Assembly: GCF_030160115.1 (NCBI RefSeq)
Contig: NZ_BSNS01000007.1
Span: forward strand, 62,001 to 126,000
Direction of reading: 5' to 3'
Length of the DNA stretch: 64,000 bases
Source of the DNA: Devosia nitrariae
Lineage (GTDB): Bacteria > Pseudomonadota > Alphaproteobacteria > Rhizobiales > Devosiaceae
Under the pieces are notes generated by a model that saw only the letters and a program-made list of their open reading frames with translations, searched no databases and was not told the DNA's origin. A program made the position numbers and the translations under genes. Shown in pieces: positions 35,644-43,993 of the stretch; positions within the stretch are counted from its first letter, which is position 1; each line of letters opens with the position of its first letter.

Positions 35644-36651
35644 TTACTCGCCTTCGATCACCTTGATGGCGTCTTCCTGAGAGTATTCTACATTGGCAAC
35701 GCCCCCGGACGGCGTCGTCTCCAGGTTGGCCTCGAGCGTATCCTGGTCGATGCGCAGGAACGGCACGATCAGATCCTTGGGCACGTCCTTGCCATCGAGG
35801 ATCTGCTGGGCCACCCAGAACGCGAGCGTCGAAACACCGGGCGCAATGGAAACCGACATGGTTTCATAGCCGCTGGCGTCTTTCTGCTCCTTCCACCAGG
35901 CGAGTTCGTCCTCGCGGTTGCCCATGATGATGATCGGCGTCGGCCGGCCGGCGGCCGCGAAGGCCTGAGCTGCACCATACCCGTCGCCGCCCTGGGTCAC
36001 GACCCCAACGATGTCCTGCGGCAGGCTGGGCAGGATCCCCGCCACGGCCTTCTGCGCCACGTCCTGGGCCCAGTCGCCGTGGACGGAGCCCACGATCTCG
36101 AACTGGGGGTTCTCGGCCACGCCCTCATGGATACCGGCCGAAATCTCGTCGTCGACGAAGACGCCGGCAAGGCCGCGGATCTCGAGGAGCTTGCCGCCAT
36201 CGGGCAGCGCGTCCTTGAGATACTCGATTTCGCTTTTGCCCATGCCTTTGAAGTCCACCGCGATGCGCCAGGCGCAAGGTTCGGTGACGATGCCGTCGAA
36301 TGAGACGACGATGATGCCGGCATCGCACGCTTCCTTGACCGCCCCGTTGAGCGCGGTTGGCGACGCAGCGTTGAGCACGATCGCGTCATAGCCCTGGAGG
36401 ATCAGGTTCTGGATCTGGGCTGCCTGCTCGGTGGCCTGGTTCTCGGCCGTCGTGAACGCGTCAGCCGCGGCAACGATGCCCGCTTCGACCGCCGGCTTGG
36501 TCACCGTGTCCCAGCTTTGCAGCATCGCCTGCCGCCAGGAGTTGCCGGCGTAGTTGTTCGACAGCGCAATCCTCTTGTCCGCCGTCTCGGCAAGCGCGGT
36601 ACCCGACAACAGGGTCAGCGCAAGCGCGCTCACAATGAGTGACTTGTTCAT
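35644..36651 (-). CDS. Periplasmic sugar-binding protein of the ribose-type ABC importer
   Basis: A 335-residue exported protein (signal MNKSLIVSALALTLLSGTA, cleavage after ALA). The mature part is a type I periplasmic binding protein: LSNNYAGNSWRQAML, then IQNLILQGYDAIVLNAASP and SFDGIVTEP. The ATG at 36651 has GGGAGGAA upstream. It heads the operon with the ATPase, two permeases and perhaps the methyltransferase. Substrate not determinable; the family covers pentoses, polyols, autoinducer-2 and nucleosides. Confidence 0.9.
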   Translation of the reverse strand: MNKSLIVSALALTLLSGTALAETADKRIALSNNYAGNSWRQAMLQSWDTVTKPAVEAGIVAAADAFTTAENQATEQAAQIQNLILQGYDAIVLNAASPTALNGAVKEACDAGIIVVSFDGIVTEPCAWRIAVDFKGMGKSEIEYLKDALPDGGKLLEIRGLAGVFVDDEISAGIHEGVAENPQFEIVGSVHGDWAQDVAQKAVAGILPSLPQDIVGVVTQGGDGYGAAQAFAAAGRPTPIIIMGNREDELAWWKEQKDASGYETMSVSIAPGVSTLAFWVAQQILDGKDVPKDLIVPFLRIDQDTLEANLETTPSGGVANVEYSQEDAIKVIEGE

Positions 36652-36701
36652 GGTTCCTCCCTCTGCCCCTCTTGGGGCCCGGCGCCCCGAGCGCCACTGA
36701 T

Positions 36702-36739
36702 ATGTTAGCATGCGCCGAGGGCTTTCCAAGTGGCCACTT
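36702..36739 (-). promoter_or_regulatory. Probable promoter and palindrome of the sugar ABC operon
   Basis: Minus-strand TTGGAA (36729-36724) and TAACAT (36707-36702) are spaced by 16 bases. A perfect 12-bp palindrome AAGTGGCCACTT (36728-36739) overlaps the -35 end and is well placed for a repressor. A GC-rich stem (36671-36691) lies in the leader. Confidence 0.5.
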
Positions 36740-36838
36740 CCGGCGCACCTCTCCACCGAAAGCGTCTGACAGCGCGCCCGCTCCTTTGCGCGCGGGGGCG
36801 CAAATCGGATTCGGGAGAGGCTTTGGGACAGGCATCCT

Positions 36839-38197
36839 TCAACCTGCGCCCTCCGAGGCGAGCCTGGCCAGTTCCACCGGTCGATAGGGGAATATCAGGG
36901 TGAAGGTCGAACCTTTACCCTCGGTGCTGCGTACGTCGATCCGCCCGCCATGCAGCCCCATGATCTGCGACACGAAATTGAGGCCGATCCCTGTTCCCGG
37001 AATGCCTTCTGCCGTGCGGGCGCGGAAGAACCGCTCGCTGATGAACGCGATTTCGTCGGCAGGGATGCCCACACCGCGATCTTCGACACTGATCATCGCA
37101 TCGCCGCCCTGCCTCTCGCCCCGAACGACGACCGATGCGCTTGCCGGCGAATATTTGAGGGCGTTGGAAACAAGATTGTGCACCGCTTGTTCCAGCAGGG
37201 TGTTGTCTGCCATGGCGAGCTTGGGCAGCGCGTCCAGCGACCGCTCGATCCGGTTCTGGTCTTCCTCGGGCTGATTCTCGCAAACGTACGTAATGAGCTT
37301 GTGGAGGTCGCAGACACGCGCGTGAAAGCTGATCTCACCCTGCTCGAGGCGCGCGGCGTTGAGCGTGCTCTCCATCAACCGCGTCAACCGCTGGCAGGCA
37401 TTGCGGATCTTGGTGACGCGGGTGGTGATCTCTTCCGCCGACATGGCCGCCCCACGCCGAAGCATGCGTTGCGAGCTGGCATCGATGATGGATAGCGGTG
37501 TGCGGAACTGGTGTGAGACGACCGAGGTGAAGGCGCGATGCAGCCGCGAAACCTCCCGCTCGCGGTCCAATGCGGCTTCCGCACGGGCCATGCTCCGATG
37601 TCCGCGCGCGACGATAATAGCAACAAGAACGCCCGCCGCCAGGGTCGCGATGAGATAGCCGAGCACCTCGAACAGGATCTGCCGTCGGCTGTTACGCACC
37701 ACTTCCTGTCTGTCGCGCCCATCCAGCATCCCGGCATTGGCGAAGTCCCGCATCGTCAGCGCAATCGACTGTGCGGCGGCGTGAAGCGCTGAAATTGCTT
37801 CAGCGTGGTCCGGCTGGAGGTCCGCCAGTTGCGCTCTCTGCACATCCAACGTCGCCCGCAGGCCTGCGATCTCGTCGTCATAGCCCATTGCCGCGACCCG
37901 ATGGATCATCGAGCCTTCCTCGAAGAGGCGGACGCGGCTGTCGAGGAGGTCCAGGCGCAGATTGACCTCGTCACGCGGCACCCGTCCGGTCTCGAAGAGG
38001 AGCACCGCGTCGGCCAGTCGCATGGCTTCGTACTGGCCCTGGCTTGAAAACCAGATGACCCCTTCGGCAGGCTCCCCGCTCAGGCGATTCTCATTGACGG
38101 CGAGCCGTATGACGGCCGCCAGCAGGAGAACGAACAGCACTGTGAGGGCAAGGGCAGCGGCAAGAAACGGCCGCGACAACCACGGCCGCGCGCTCAT
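36839..38197 (-). CDS. Membrane sensor histidine kinase
   Basis: A 452-residue kinase with two transmembrane helices (about 11-33 and 176-197) flanking a 140-residue periplasmic helical domain, then a cytoplasmic HisKA with His229 in SVVSHQFRTPLS and an HATPase with NLVSNALKYSP, DRGVGIP and GTGIGL. The ATG at 38197 overlaps the stop of the upstream gene (ATGA). No response regulator is adjacent, so its partner is elsewhere. The coupled upstream gene encodes a periplasmic protein that is probably the ligand-side partner. Confidence 0.85.
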   Translation of the reverse strand: MSARPWLSRPFLAAALALTVLFVLLLAAVIRLAVNENRLSGEPAEGVIWFSSQGQYEAMRLADAVLLFETGRVPRDEVNLRLDLLDSRVRLFEEGSMIHRVAAMGYDDEIAGLRATLDVQRAQLADLQPDHAEAISALHAAAQSIALTMRDFANAGMLDGRDRQEVVRNSRRQILFEVLGYLIATLAAGVLVAIIVARGHRSMARAEAALDREREVSRLHRAFTSVVSHQFRTPLSIIDASSQRMLRRGAAMSAEEITTRVTKIRNACQRLTRLMESTLNAARLEQGEISFHARVCDLHKLITYVCENQPEEDQNRIERSLDALPKLAMADNTLLEQAVHNLVSNALKYSPASASVVVRGERQGGDAMISVEDRGVGIPADEIAFISERFFRARTAEGIPGTGIGLNFVSQIMGLHGGRIDVRSTEGKGSTFTLIFPYRPVELARLASEGAG

Positions 38198-38757
38198 TGC
38201 ACCCGCAGCGCCTTGAGTTGCCAGACCCATCTGTCGTGCAGTCGTCGGTCCTGCAATGCGGGCTGATCGTCGCGCGGATAGACGATCCAGATCGGCCCCT
38301 TGGTACTGACGGGCATCTCCTCGCCGTTCATCTCGGTCGCCAGGAGCACGTCGTAATTCTGGAAGTCCTCCATCGGCACCTCGACGGTGTAGTCGTTGAG
38401 GGCAGAGGCCATGACCGTCACGCCTTGCGCCGCCACCCGCTCGAACAGGGTCCTGGCAAGGACACCCGTGAAGACCGGCACGCCGTCGGTCCATGGCGTC
38501 GTGGTCTTCACTTCGGTAAGGCCGAGATCGTAGAGCATCTGGCGATCGAATGCGGCGCCCTCCTGCGTATTGGTTACGCCGATATTGCCGCTGACCAGCA
38601 GAATGACCGGTCCCTGTGGCGCGGGCAGCGGCTCTTGAGCTTGGGCCGCTGCCGGTAGTTGCAGCAAGACCGCCAGGACCAGGCAGGAGAGAACCACGGC
38701 CCGGCGAACGCCTGCACGCGCCCAGTGCAGGCAAGAATTCGACTTCAACCAAGACAT
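38194..38757 (-). CDS. Periplasmic molybdopterin-oxidoreductase-like protein coupled to the histidine kinase
   Basis: A 187-residue protein with a signal peptide (about 1-40, ending AQAQ). The region 55-180 resembles the sulfite-oxidase-type molybdopterin-binding fold as found in small single-domain relatives (LARTLFERV, VTVMASALNDYTVEVPMED, GPIWIVYPRDD), but no cofactor Cys is visible, so it is probably a ligand-binding or structural derivative rather than an enzyme. The ATG at 38757 is preferred over the TTG at 38793. Its stop overlaps the kinase start, which suggests it senses on behalf of that kinase. Confidence 0.65.
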   Translation of the reverse strand: MSWLKSNSCLHWARAGVRRAVVLSCLVLAVLLQLPAAAQAQEPLPAPQGPVILLVSGNIGVTNTQEGAAFDRQMLYDLGLTEVKTTTPWTDGVPVFTGVLARTLFERVAAQGVTVMASALNDYTVEVPMEDFQNYDVLLATEMNGEEMPVSTKGPIWIVYPRDDQPALQDRRLHDRWVWQLKALRVQ

Positions 38758-38942
38758 TTCCAACGCCTCAACAGTCTTCAAAGCCAAGCACAACTATTTA
38801 CGCCCCACCGCGGTCAAGCGCATCAAGAATCTTATCTCAGCCTCCTTGGACTCTGGTGCCCCCATCTCGGGAGCCATCCGTTTGGCACAAATTAACACTC
38901 TGGATCATTCCCCGCCCACCCGTTTGGGGGGCGCGGCGGGCG

Positions 38943-38957
38943 TTAACAGACGATTAA
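38943..38957 (+). promoter_or_regulatory. CtrA-type box
   Basis: TTAA at 38943-38946 and TTAA at 38954-38957 are exactly 7 bases apart, the full consensus TTAA-N7-TTAA for the alphaproteobacterial cell-cycle regulator CtrA. It lies about 40 bases before the small gene at 38998, in the 240-base gap between this gene and the divergent kinase operon, so it could control either. Confidence 0.5.
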
Positions 38958-38997
38958 TGATGCCCGATCGCCACTCAACTCCGACTGGACATAGCCC

Positions 38998-39207
38998 ATG
39001 CCCCGCCTGCCCGACGCCATCGACTTCAATGATCTCGACTATCCGGAACTGACCGACATCTTCCACAGTATCGATGCCGGCATTGCCGCCATCGTTGCCA
39101 GTGACCCGGCGTTCCGGCGCAAGCCCGCGCAAAAGCGCCGCGCCCGCACCGGCAAGGCCGGCGGCGCAACGTCGGGGATCCGCCGCGCAGAGCGTAAGGC
39201 CGCCTGA
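38998..39207 (+). CDS. Small hypothetical protein
   Basis: A 69-residue protein with an acidic N-terminal half (DAIDFNDLDYPELTDIFHSI) and a strongly basic tail (RRKPAQKRRARTGKAGG). No family is recognised. No strong ribosome binding site is visible, but the CtrA-type box upstream and the clean charge layout, which is unlike a random frame, support a real gene. Confidence 0.5.
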   Translation: MPRLPDAIDFNDLDYPELTDIFHSIDAGIAAIVASDPAFRRKPAQKRRARTGKAGGATSGIRRAERKAA

Positions 39208-39234
39208 CGATCAGTCCTTCCCCAGCGCCACGGG

Positions 39235-39252
39235 GTTCCGGTCTTCCGGAAC
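39235..39252. terminator. Short hairpin between convergent genes
   Basis: GTTCCGG and CCGGAAC form a perfect 7-bp stem over a TCTT loop between the small gene (stop 39207) and the convergent MocR gene (stop 39341). No T-tract; a weak or bidirectional terminator is possible. Confidence 0.4.
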
Positions 39253-39340
39253 AGGGTCTTGAGCGTATAGCTCGCCGCGCAGGACAGTGTCCGAGTTCCG
39301 CGTCCAGGCCTTCACAGCCTCGCCTCCGGTTTTCCTCGGG

Positions 39341-40732
39341 CTAACCGTCTACAATAGTGGCAAGGGTGCGCAGGGCCGTACGAAGGGCCGACTCGGGCAT
39401 GCTCGCGTAACTGAGCAGCAGGGTGCTCTCGTCAGGCGCGGCACCCAGATAGTGCCGGCGCAGAAAGCTCAGGCCCATGCCCCGCTTGTTGGCACTCTCG
39501 AGGATCGCTTCCTCGTCGAGGCGCCGGGGAAAGCGCACGGTTGCGTGGAGGCCAGCCGAGATACCGCCGACCTCGGCCTCGGGCAGCTCCGCGCCAAGGA
39601 CGGCGAGGAGCGCCTCGCGGCGGTCGCGGTAGAGGGCACGCATCTTGCGCAGGTGCCGATCGTAGTCGCCGGTCGTGAGAAAAGAGGCGAGGGCGAACTG
39701 TTCAATCCGGCCGCGGCCGCAGTCCATCAGCCGCAATTCGTCCTCGAACATCAGCAGCAGATCGGGCGGGACGACCATCCAACCCAGCCGCAGTGCCGGT
39801 GCGAGCGTCTTGCTCACGGTGCCGGCATAAACGACGTTATCGGGCGCAAGGCCCTGAAGCGCGCCGACGGGAGCGCGGTCGTAGCGGAACTCGGCATCAT
39901 AGTCGTCCTCGAGTGCTACGGCATTCTTCTCCCGCAACCAGCTCGCGAGCGCGAGGCGACGCGCGCCGCTCATCACCACGCCGGTTGGAGATTGATGAGC
40001 AGGTGTCAGCAGCACGGCCTGCGCTTCGCTCCTGGCGAGCGCAGCAACGTCGATGCCGTTTTCATCCACGGGGATGGGGATCAGTCTCAGTCCAGCCGCA
40101 AGCCAAATGTCACGGTCGTGATAGCCAGGGTCCTCGACCGCGAGCTGCGTCACGCCACGCCGCTTCAGCGCCCGCGCCATCGAGGCCCGCGCCTGCTCGA
40201 AGCCGCTGGTGATCAGGATCTGGCGCGGATCGCCGCTGACGCCACGTACGCGCCCGAGATAGTCCGCCAACGCCTGGCGCAGGAGCAACACGCCATAGCG
40301 TTGTCCGTAGCCGAAATCGTCGGGCGTCATCGCCTTTAGGGCAGCCTCGACCGCCTTCAGCCAGCGTGCGGAGGGAAAGGTCGACAGATCCGGACTGCCG
40401 GGCCGGAAGTCGTAGCGGAAGATTGCGGTCGGGAAGCTCTCGGGCGGGAGATCGTATGCCTGCCGCTCCGGCGCCGTATCCGCCACTCGTGGCGCCGCGC
40501 CTTGTCGCAGAGCGAGGTAGCCCTCGGCCGCGAGCTGGGCGTATGCCTCCATCACCAGGGGCCGCGAAATGCCCAGATCGCGGGCGAGGTCGCGGGTCGA
40601 TGGCACCTCGCTCCCCGGCCGCAACGTGCCGCCACGGATGGCGTCGCGCAGTTGCCTTTCGACCTGCCTCTGCATGGATTCGGACCCGTTGCGATCCACG
40701 CTGATCAGCAGCTCGGCGTCTCGACTGGACAA
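39341..40732 (-). CDS. MocR/GabR-type regulator (GntR HTH fused to aminotransferase-fold domain)
   Basis: A 463-residue regulator. Residues about 18-80 are a GntR winged helix (RQLRDAIRGGTLRPGSEVPS, RDLARDLGISRPLVMEAYAQL) and the rest is a fold-type I PLP domain with the cofactor Lys in AGTVSKTLAPALRLGW and the Asp in ALEDDYDAEFRYD. The domain senses PLP or an amino compound rather than doing catalysis. The long frame begins at a TTG (40732) with GAGGGCGG upstream; an ATG 19 codons later is an alternative. The divergent gene at 40850 is a DUF1127 protein and the natural candidate target. Confidence 0.9.
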   Translation of the reverse strand: MSSRDAELLISVDRNGSESMQRQVERQLRDAIRGGTLRPGSEVPSTRDLARDLGISRPLVMEAYAQLAAEGYLALRQGAAPRVADTAPERQAYDLPPESFPTAIFRYDFRPGSPDLSTFPSARWLKAVEAALKAMTPDDFGYGQRYGVLLLRQALADYLGRVRGVSGDPRQILITSGFEQARASMARALKRRGVTQLAVEDPGYHDRDIWLAAGLRLIPIPVDENGIDVAALARSEAQAVLLTPAHQSPTGVVMSGARRLALASWLREKNAVALEDDYDAEFRYDRAPVGALQGLAPDNVVYAGTVSKTLAPALRLGWMVVPPDLLLMFEDELRLMDCGRGRIEQFALASFLTTGDYDRHLRKMRALYRDRREALLAVLGAELPEAEVGGISAGLHATVRFPRRLDEEAILESANKRGMGLSFLRRHYLGAAPDESTLLLSYASMPESALRTALRTLATIVDG

Positions 40733-40849
40733 GGATTTCCGCCCTCAACTGGTCATTAAGTACCTGACCAGTTTGCCATAGCTTCGTCCCTGCCCGCTAG
40801 GGCGTTGGTGCCTTGGGCACAGCACAGAGTCAAACCGTTGGAGAAGCAA

Positions 40850-41098
40850 ATGGCCATCGCCGATTTCACCCCGGTCGACCGTTCCATCCAGTTCCCCCTT
40901 GCCCGCGGCTTCCATGCCATCGTCGCGTGGGTCGCCGCCCGTCGAGCAGCGCGGGCGAAGAGGGAGGCATTGCTCAGCCTGCTGTTTGCGCCCGAGCACC
41001 GGCTGCGCGATGTCGGCATCACCCGCGAGCAGCTGATCCGGGCGATCGAAGCTCAAGGCACTCGCGTTCGCGCGAGTGAACACCGCATCCAGAAATGA
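40850..41098 (+). CDS. DUF1127-like small protein
   Basis: An 82-residue protein with the end motif LLFAPEHRLRDVGITREQLIRAI of the DUF1127 group. GGAGAAG lies 4 bases before the ATG at 40850. It is divergent from the MocR gene across 117 bases and so is likely controlled by it. The role is unknown; the other family member here is at 1307. Confidence 0.75.
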   Translation: MAIADFTPVDRSIQFPLARGFHAIVAWVAARRAARAKREALLSLLFAPEHRLRDVGITREQLIRAIEAQGTRVRASEHRIQK

Positions 41099-41245
41099 GG
41101 GGCTCCGGTTGGACCAGAATGGTGCTCGTACGATGATCCGCCACCGCTCAAGGTACGAACAGGTGCTGCTGCTCGCCAACGGCTCGGGTTTTGCCCTCAT
41201 TCGTGATGCCTTTGATATGATGGCGGTTGCCACGGGCGGCTGCCA

Positions 41246-41695
41246 TCAGACGGGAGCCTGGTCCGTCGCACCCAGGTGGAGGCGCCGGAGGGCAGCCATT
41301 TGCTGCTGGTTGGCGTCGGGTCCCATGCGGTCACGCGCCTCGCCGGTCCTCGCGAGGACCGGGTCGACCGGCTCGTATTTCCGGCTCCAGCGGCTGATCT
41401 CGGCGATGATGGGCAGGAGCTCTATACCCTTTTCGGTGAGGGAATAGATCGCCTTGAGCTTGTGCTCGGGGTCACCGGCGCGCGTCAGCACGCCGGCCTC
41501 TACCAGCTTTGCCAGCCGGTCGGCGAGGATGTTGGACGATATCCCCTCATCCGACGCCAGGAATTCGCGGAAGTGCCGCTTTCCGGCAAACATCATATCC
41601 CTGACAACCAGGAGGCTCCACTTGTCGCCAAACACCTCGAGGCCGAGGTTGATGGGGCAGCCGGAGCGGTGCGTGTGCGTGTCTTTCATTTTCAT
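41246..41695 (-). CDS. HxlR-family transcriptional regulator
   Basis: A 149-residue winged-helix regulator. It keeps the conserved Cys in HRSGCPINLGLEVFGDKWSL, the recognition region GISSNILADRLAKLVEAG and the wing KLKAIYSLTEKG. The conserved N-terminal Cys is often redox- or electrophile-sensitive in this family. It is divergent from the hydrolase operon starting at 41783, and four operator-like repeats fill the 87 bases between them, beginning 3 bases before its own ATG. Autoregulation and control of the operon are very likely. Confidence 0.9.
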   Translation of the reverse strand: MKMKDTHTHRSGCPINLGLEVFGDKWSLLVVRDMMFAGKRHFREFLASDEGISSNILADRLAKLVEAGVLTRAGDPEHKLKAIYSLTEKGIELLPIIAEISRWSRKYEPVDPVLARTGEARDRMGPDANQQQMAALRRLHLGATDQAPV

Positions 41696-41697
41696 GG

Positions 41698-41766
41698 TTG
41701 CAAACTACAATCATCGGTTGTAAAACGCAATCGATTGCAAAACACAATCACTTGTAAAAGACAATC
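41698..41766. promoter_or_regulatory. Array of four HxlR operator-like repeats
   Basis: Four copies of TTGyAAAmkrCAATC occur at 41698-41712, 41718-41732, 41735-41749 and 41752-41766, with repeat distances of 20, 17 and 17 bases. Each is a short dyad of TTG and CAA separated by 6 to 7 bases. They lie exactly between the divergent HxlR and hydrolase starts and should bind several regulator dimers. One related copy survives at the HxlR stub (22857). Confidence 0.75.
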
Positions 41767-41782
41767 ATAGGAGGAGAAAACA

Positions 41783-42454
41783 ATGGCCACCTTCGTCATC
41801 GTACATGGAGCCTGGACGGGAGCGTGGTCCTGGAAGCGCGTGGTCGAGCGGCTGCGCGCCAAGGGGCACGTGGTGCACGTGCCGACGCTCTCGGGGCTCG
41901 GCGAACGCACGCATCTCAACACCCTGCCGATCAACCTCACCACGCACATCGACGATGTGGTCAACGAGATCCTCTTTCATGACCTCGGCAATGTCGTGCT
42001 GGTCGCCCATTCCTATGGCGGCATCGTCGGCACCGGCGTCATCGAACGGGTCAAGGACCGCATAGCCTCGGTTGTCTATCTCGAGGCCTTCATTCCGGAA
42101 GACGGGCAGGGGTTCATCGACTTCGTCGGCGGCTGGGAGCTGAAGGGGGAACTGATCGAGGCGCCCCCAACATCGCCGGGCGACTATCTGCGTGAAGAGG
42201 ACCGCGCCTGGGTGGACGGCAAGGCTACGCCGCAGCCGACCGCTACGCTGACGGAGCGGCTGAAAGTCGCCGGCGCCTACAAGGACCTGGCGAAAAAGAC
42301 CTACATCGTTGCCACTGGCTGGGACGGGTTCAGCACCATTGCCGACACCTATCGCAACGACCCGGCCTGGCAGGTGCATGAGGTTGCGTGCGGCCATGAT
42401 GTGCCGATCGACATGCCGGACGAACTGACGGCGCTGCTCGAAAAGGCTGCCTGA
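41783..42454 (+). CDS. Alpha/beta hydrolase, salicylate-esterase-like
   Basis: A 223-residue hydrolase without signal. It begins MATFVIVHGAWTGAWSW, the opening of the plant methylesterase/hydroxynitrile lyase-like bacterial group, with nucleophile elbow VAHSYGG (Ser) and His in CGHDVPIDMP near the end. AGGAGGAGAAAA precedes the ATG. It is the first gene of the HxlR-linked operon (hydrolase, small DUF899-derived frame, hydrolase, VOC). An esterase or lactonase for a small aromatic or lactone is plausible but not proven. Confidence 0.85.
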   Translation: MATFVIVHGAWTGAWSWKRVVERLRAKGHVVHVPTLSGLGERTHLNTLPINLTTHIDDVVNEILFHDLGNVVLVAHSYGGIVGTGVIERVKDRIASVVYLEAFIPEDGQGFIDFVGGWELKGELIEAPPTSPGDYLREEDRAWVDGKATPQPTATLTERLKVAGAYKDLAKKTYIVATGWDGFSTIADTYRNDPAWQVHEVACGHDVPIDMPDELTALLEKAA

Positions 42455-42499
42455 ACCAGTGGCGGCTGACAGCACGCGATAAAGGAGGAGTTATTTCGA

Positions 42500-42682
42500 A
42501 TGACCCAGCACCCTGTCGTCCCCCGAAAGGAATGGCTCGATGCCCGCAAGCGCCATCTCGAACACGAGAAGGAAATGACCGGCATGCGCGACCGGGCATA
42601 CATGTATCTCGAAACCACGATCATGGACTGGATACGAAGGCACGACGAGTACCCGGAGTCTGCGCCGCGAGGCCTGCCATGA
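42500..42682 (+). pseudogene. Internally deleted DUF899 gene, still in frame
   Basis: A 60-residue frame whose N-terminus (MTQHPVVPRKEWLDARKRHL) looks like the start of DUF899 thioredoxin-like proteins, which are normally around 240 residues, and whose C-terminal segment TIMDWIRRHDEY resembles their end. The thioredoxin core between them is absent. AGGAGG sits well placed upstream and the stop overlaps the next start as ATGA, so it may still be translated as a leader that couples the following hydrolase. It may instead be an unrelated short protein. Confidence 0.5.
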
Positions 42683-43521
42683 ACGAGCGCGTGATCCGTG
42701 CCGATGGCGTCGAGATCGCGACGCAGAGCTTCGGCGACCCGGCCCAGCCGCCGATACTTCTCATCATGGGCGGCATGGCCTCCATGTTGTGGTGGCCCGA
42801 GGAATTCTGCCGCCGGCTCGCCGCACAGGGCCGCTTCGTCATCCGCTACGACCAGCGAGACTCTGGTCTTTCGACCAAATATCCGCCCGGTCGGCCGGGC
42901 TATGGCTACGATGACGCGGTCGATGACGTCTTTCGCGTGCTCGACGGCTACGCGATCACGGCGGCGCATGTCGCGGGGTTCTCCCAAGGCGGGATGGTCG
43001 GCCAGGGTGCGGCGGTCAAGCATCCGGAGCGGGTGCTTTCCCTGACGGCGATCAGCACCTCGCCGATCGGGATGGATTGGTCCAGCCTCCCCCAGAGCGG
43101 CAAGGCGTGGCTGGAACACATGGCCCTGGATGTGGACTGGTCGGATCGCACGGAAGCGGTCGCATACCTGGTCGAGGATGCACGTCTGGTCGCAGGCACG
43201 GCATCCGAGTTCGACGAGGCCGGGATGAGAGCCTTCATCGAGAAAGACTTCGACCGTTCCGGTGGCTATCTGAGCGCCACCAACCACAGCGTCCTGTTCG
43301 AGATAGGCGAGCCATGGCGCAGCCGGTTCCGCGAGCTGCGCGCCCCGCTGCTCGTGATCCACGGCACGGCCGACCCGATCTTTCCGATTGGGCATGGCCT
43401 GGCGCTCTGCCAGGCCATAGCGGGCGCAAGGCTCGTCAGGCTCGAAGGCGGCGGCCATGAGCTGCATCCTTCCCACTACGATACCATCATCGCGGAGATG
43501 ACCCGGCACACGGCGCGATAA
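42679..43521 (+). CDS. Alpha/beta hydrolase
   Basis: A 280-residue serine hydrolase: oxyanion region ILLIMGGMASMLWW, elbow VAGFSQGGMVG (Ser), acid in VIHGTADPIFP and His in GGGHELHPS. The opening RVIRADGVEIATQSFGDPAQ is that of the aclacinomycin methylesterase-like and haloperoxidase-like branch. It starts within the stop of the preceding short frame (ATGA). Substrate unknown; cytoplasmic. It belongs to the HxlR-linked operon. Confidence 0.85.
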   Translation: MNERVIRADGVEIATQSFGDPAQPPILLIMGGMASMLWWPEEFCRRLAAQGRFVIRYDQRDSGLSTKYPPGRPGYGYDDAVDDVFRVLDGYAITAAHVAGFSQGGMVGQGAAVKHPERVLSLTAISTSPIGMDWSSLPQSGKAWLEHMALDVDWSDRTEAVAYLVEDARLVAGTASEFDEAGMRAFIEKDFDRSGGYLSATNHSVLFEIGEPWRSRFRELRAPLLVIHGTADPIFPIGHGLALCQAIAGARLVRLEGGGHELHPSHYDTIIAEMTRHTAR

Positions 43522-43555
43522 CGCGCTAGTTTGCACGACAATGGAGATTGGACAC

Positions 43556-43993
43556 ATGGCGCTCAAACGGATGGACAACATAGGAATCGTCGTCGATGAC
43601 CTCGAAGCGACGATTGATTTCTTTCGCGAGCTCGGCCTTGAGCTCGAAGGGCGGGGCACGATCGAAGGAGAATGGGCCGGACGTGTCACTGGACTGGGCG
43701 ATCAGCACGTCGAAATTGCCATGATGCGGACGCCCGACGGCCACGGCCGGCTCGAGCTATCCCGCTTCCTTGCGCCGCCTGTCGTGGCGGATCACCGCAA
43801 CGCCCCGGTCAACGCCCTGGGCTATCTGCGCGTCATGTTCGCCGTGGACGACATCGACGAGACGCTAGAACGGCTCCGCAATCGCGGCGCGCAACTCGTC
43901 GGCGAAGTCGTCCAGTATGAAGACACGTATCGGCTCTGCTACATCCGCGGGCCTGAAGGACTTCTCATCGGACTCGCCCAGGAACTCGGCTGA
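43556..43993 (+). CDS. VOC (glyoxalase-like) family protein
   Basis: A 145-residue VOC protein: MDNIGIVVDDLEATIDFFRELG, central VEIAMMRTPDGHGRLELSRF (with a possible metal-ligand Glu), and YIRGPEGLLIGLAQELG at the end. The ATG at 43556 has GGAG 9 bases upstream and is preferred over the ATG at 43541. It is last in the HxlR-linked operon. Reaction unknown; the operon may deal with a reactive ester, lactone or carbonyl. Confidence 0.8.
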   Translation: MALKRMDNIGIVVDDLEATIDFFRELGLELEGRGTIEGEWAGRVTGLGDQHVEIAMMRTPDGHGRLELSRFLAPPVVADHRNAPVNALGYLRVMFAVDDIDETLERLRNRGAQLVGEVVQYEDTYRLCYIRGPEGLLIGLAQELG

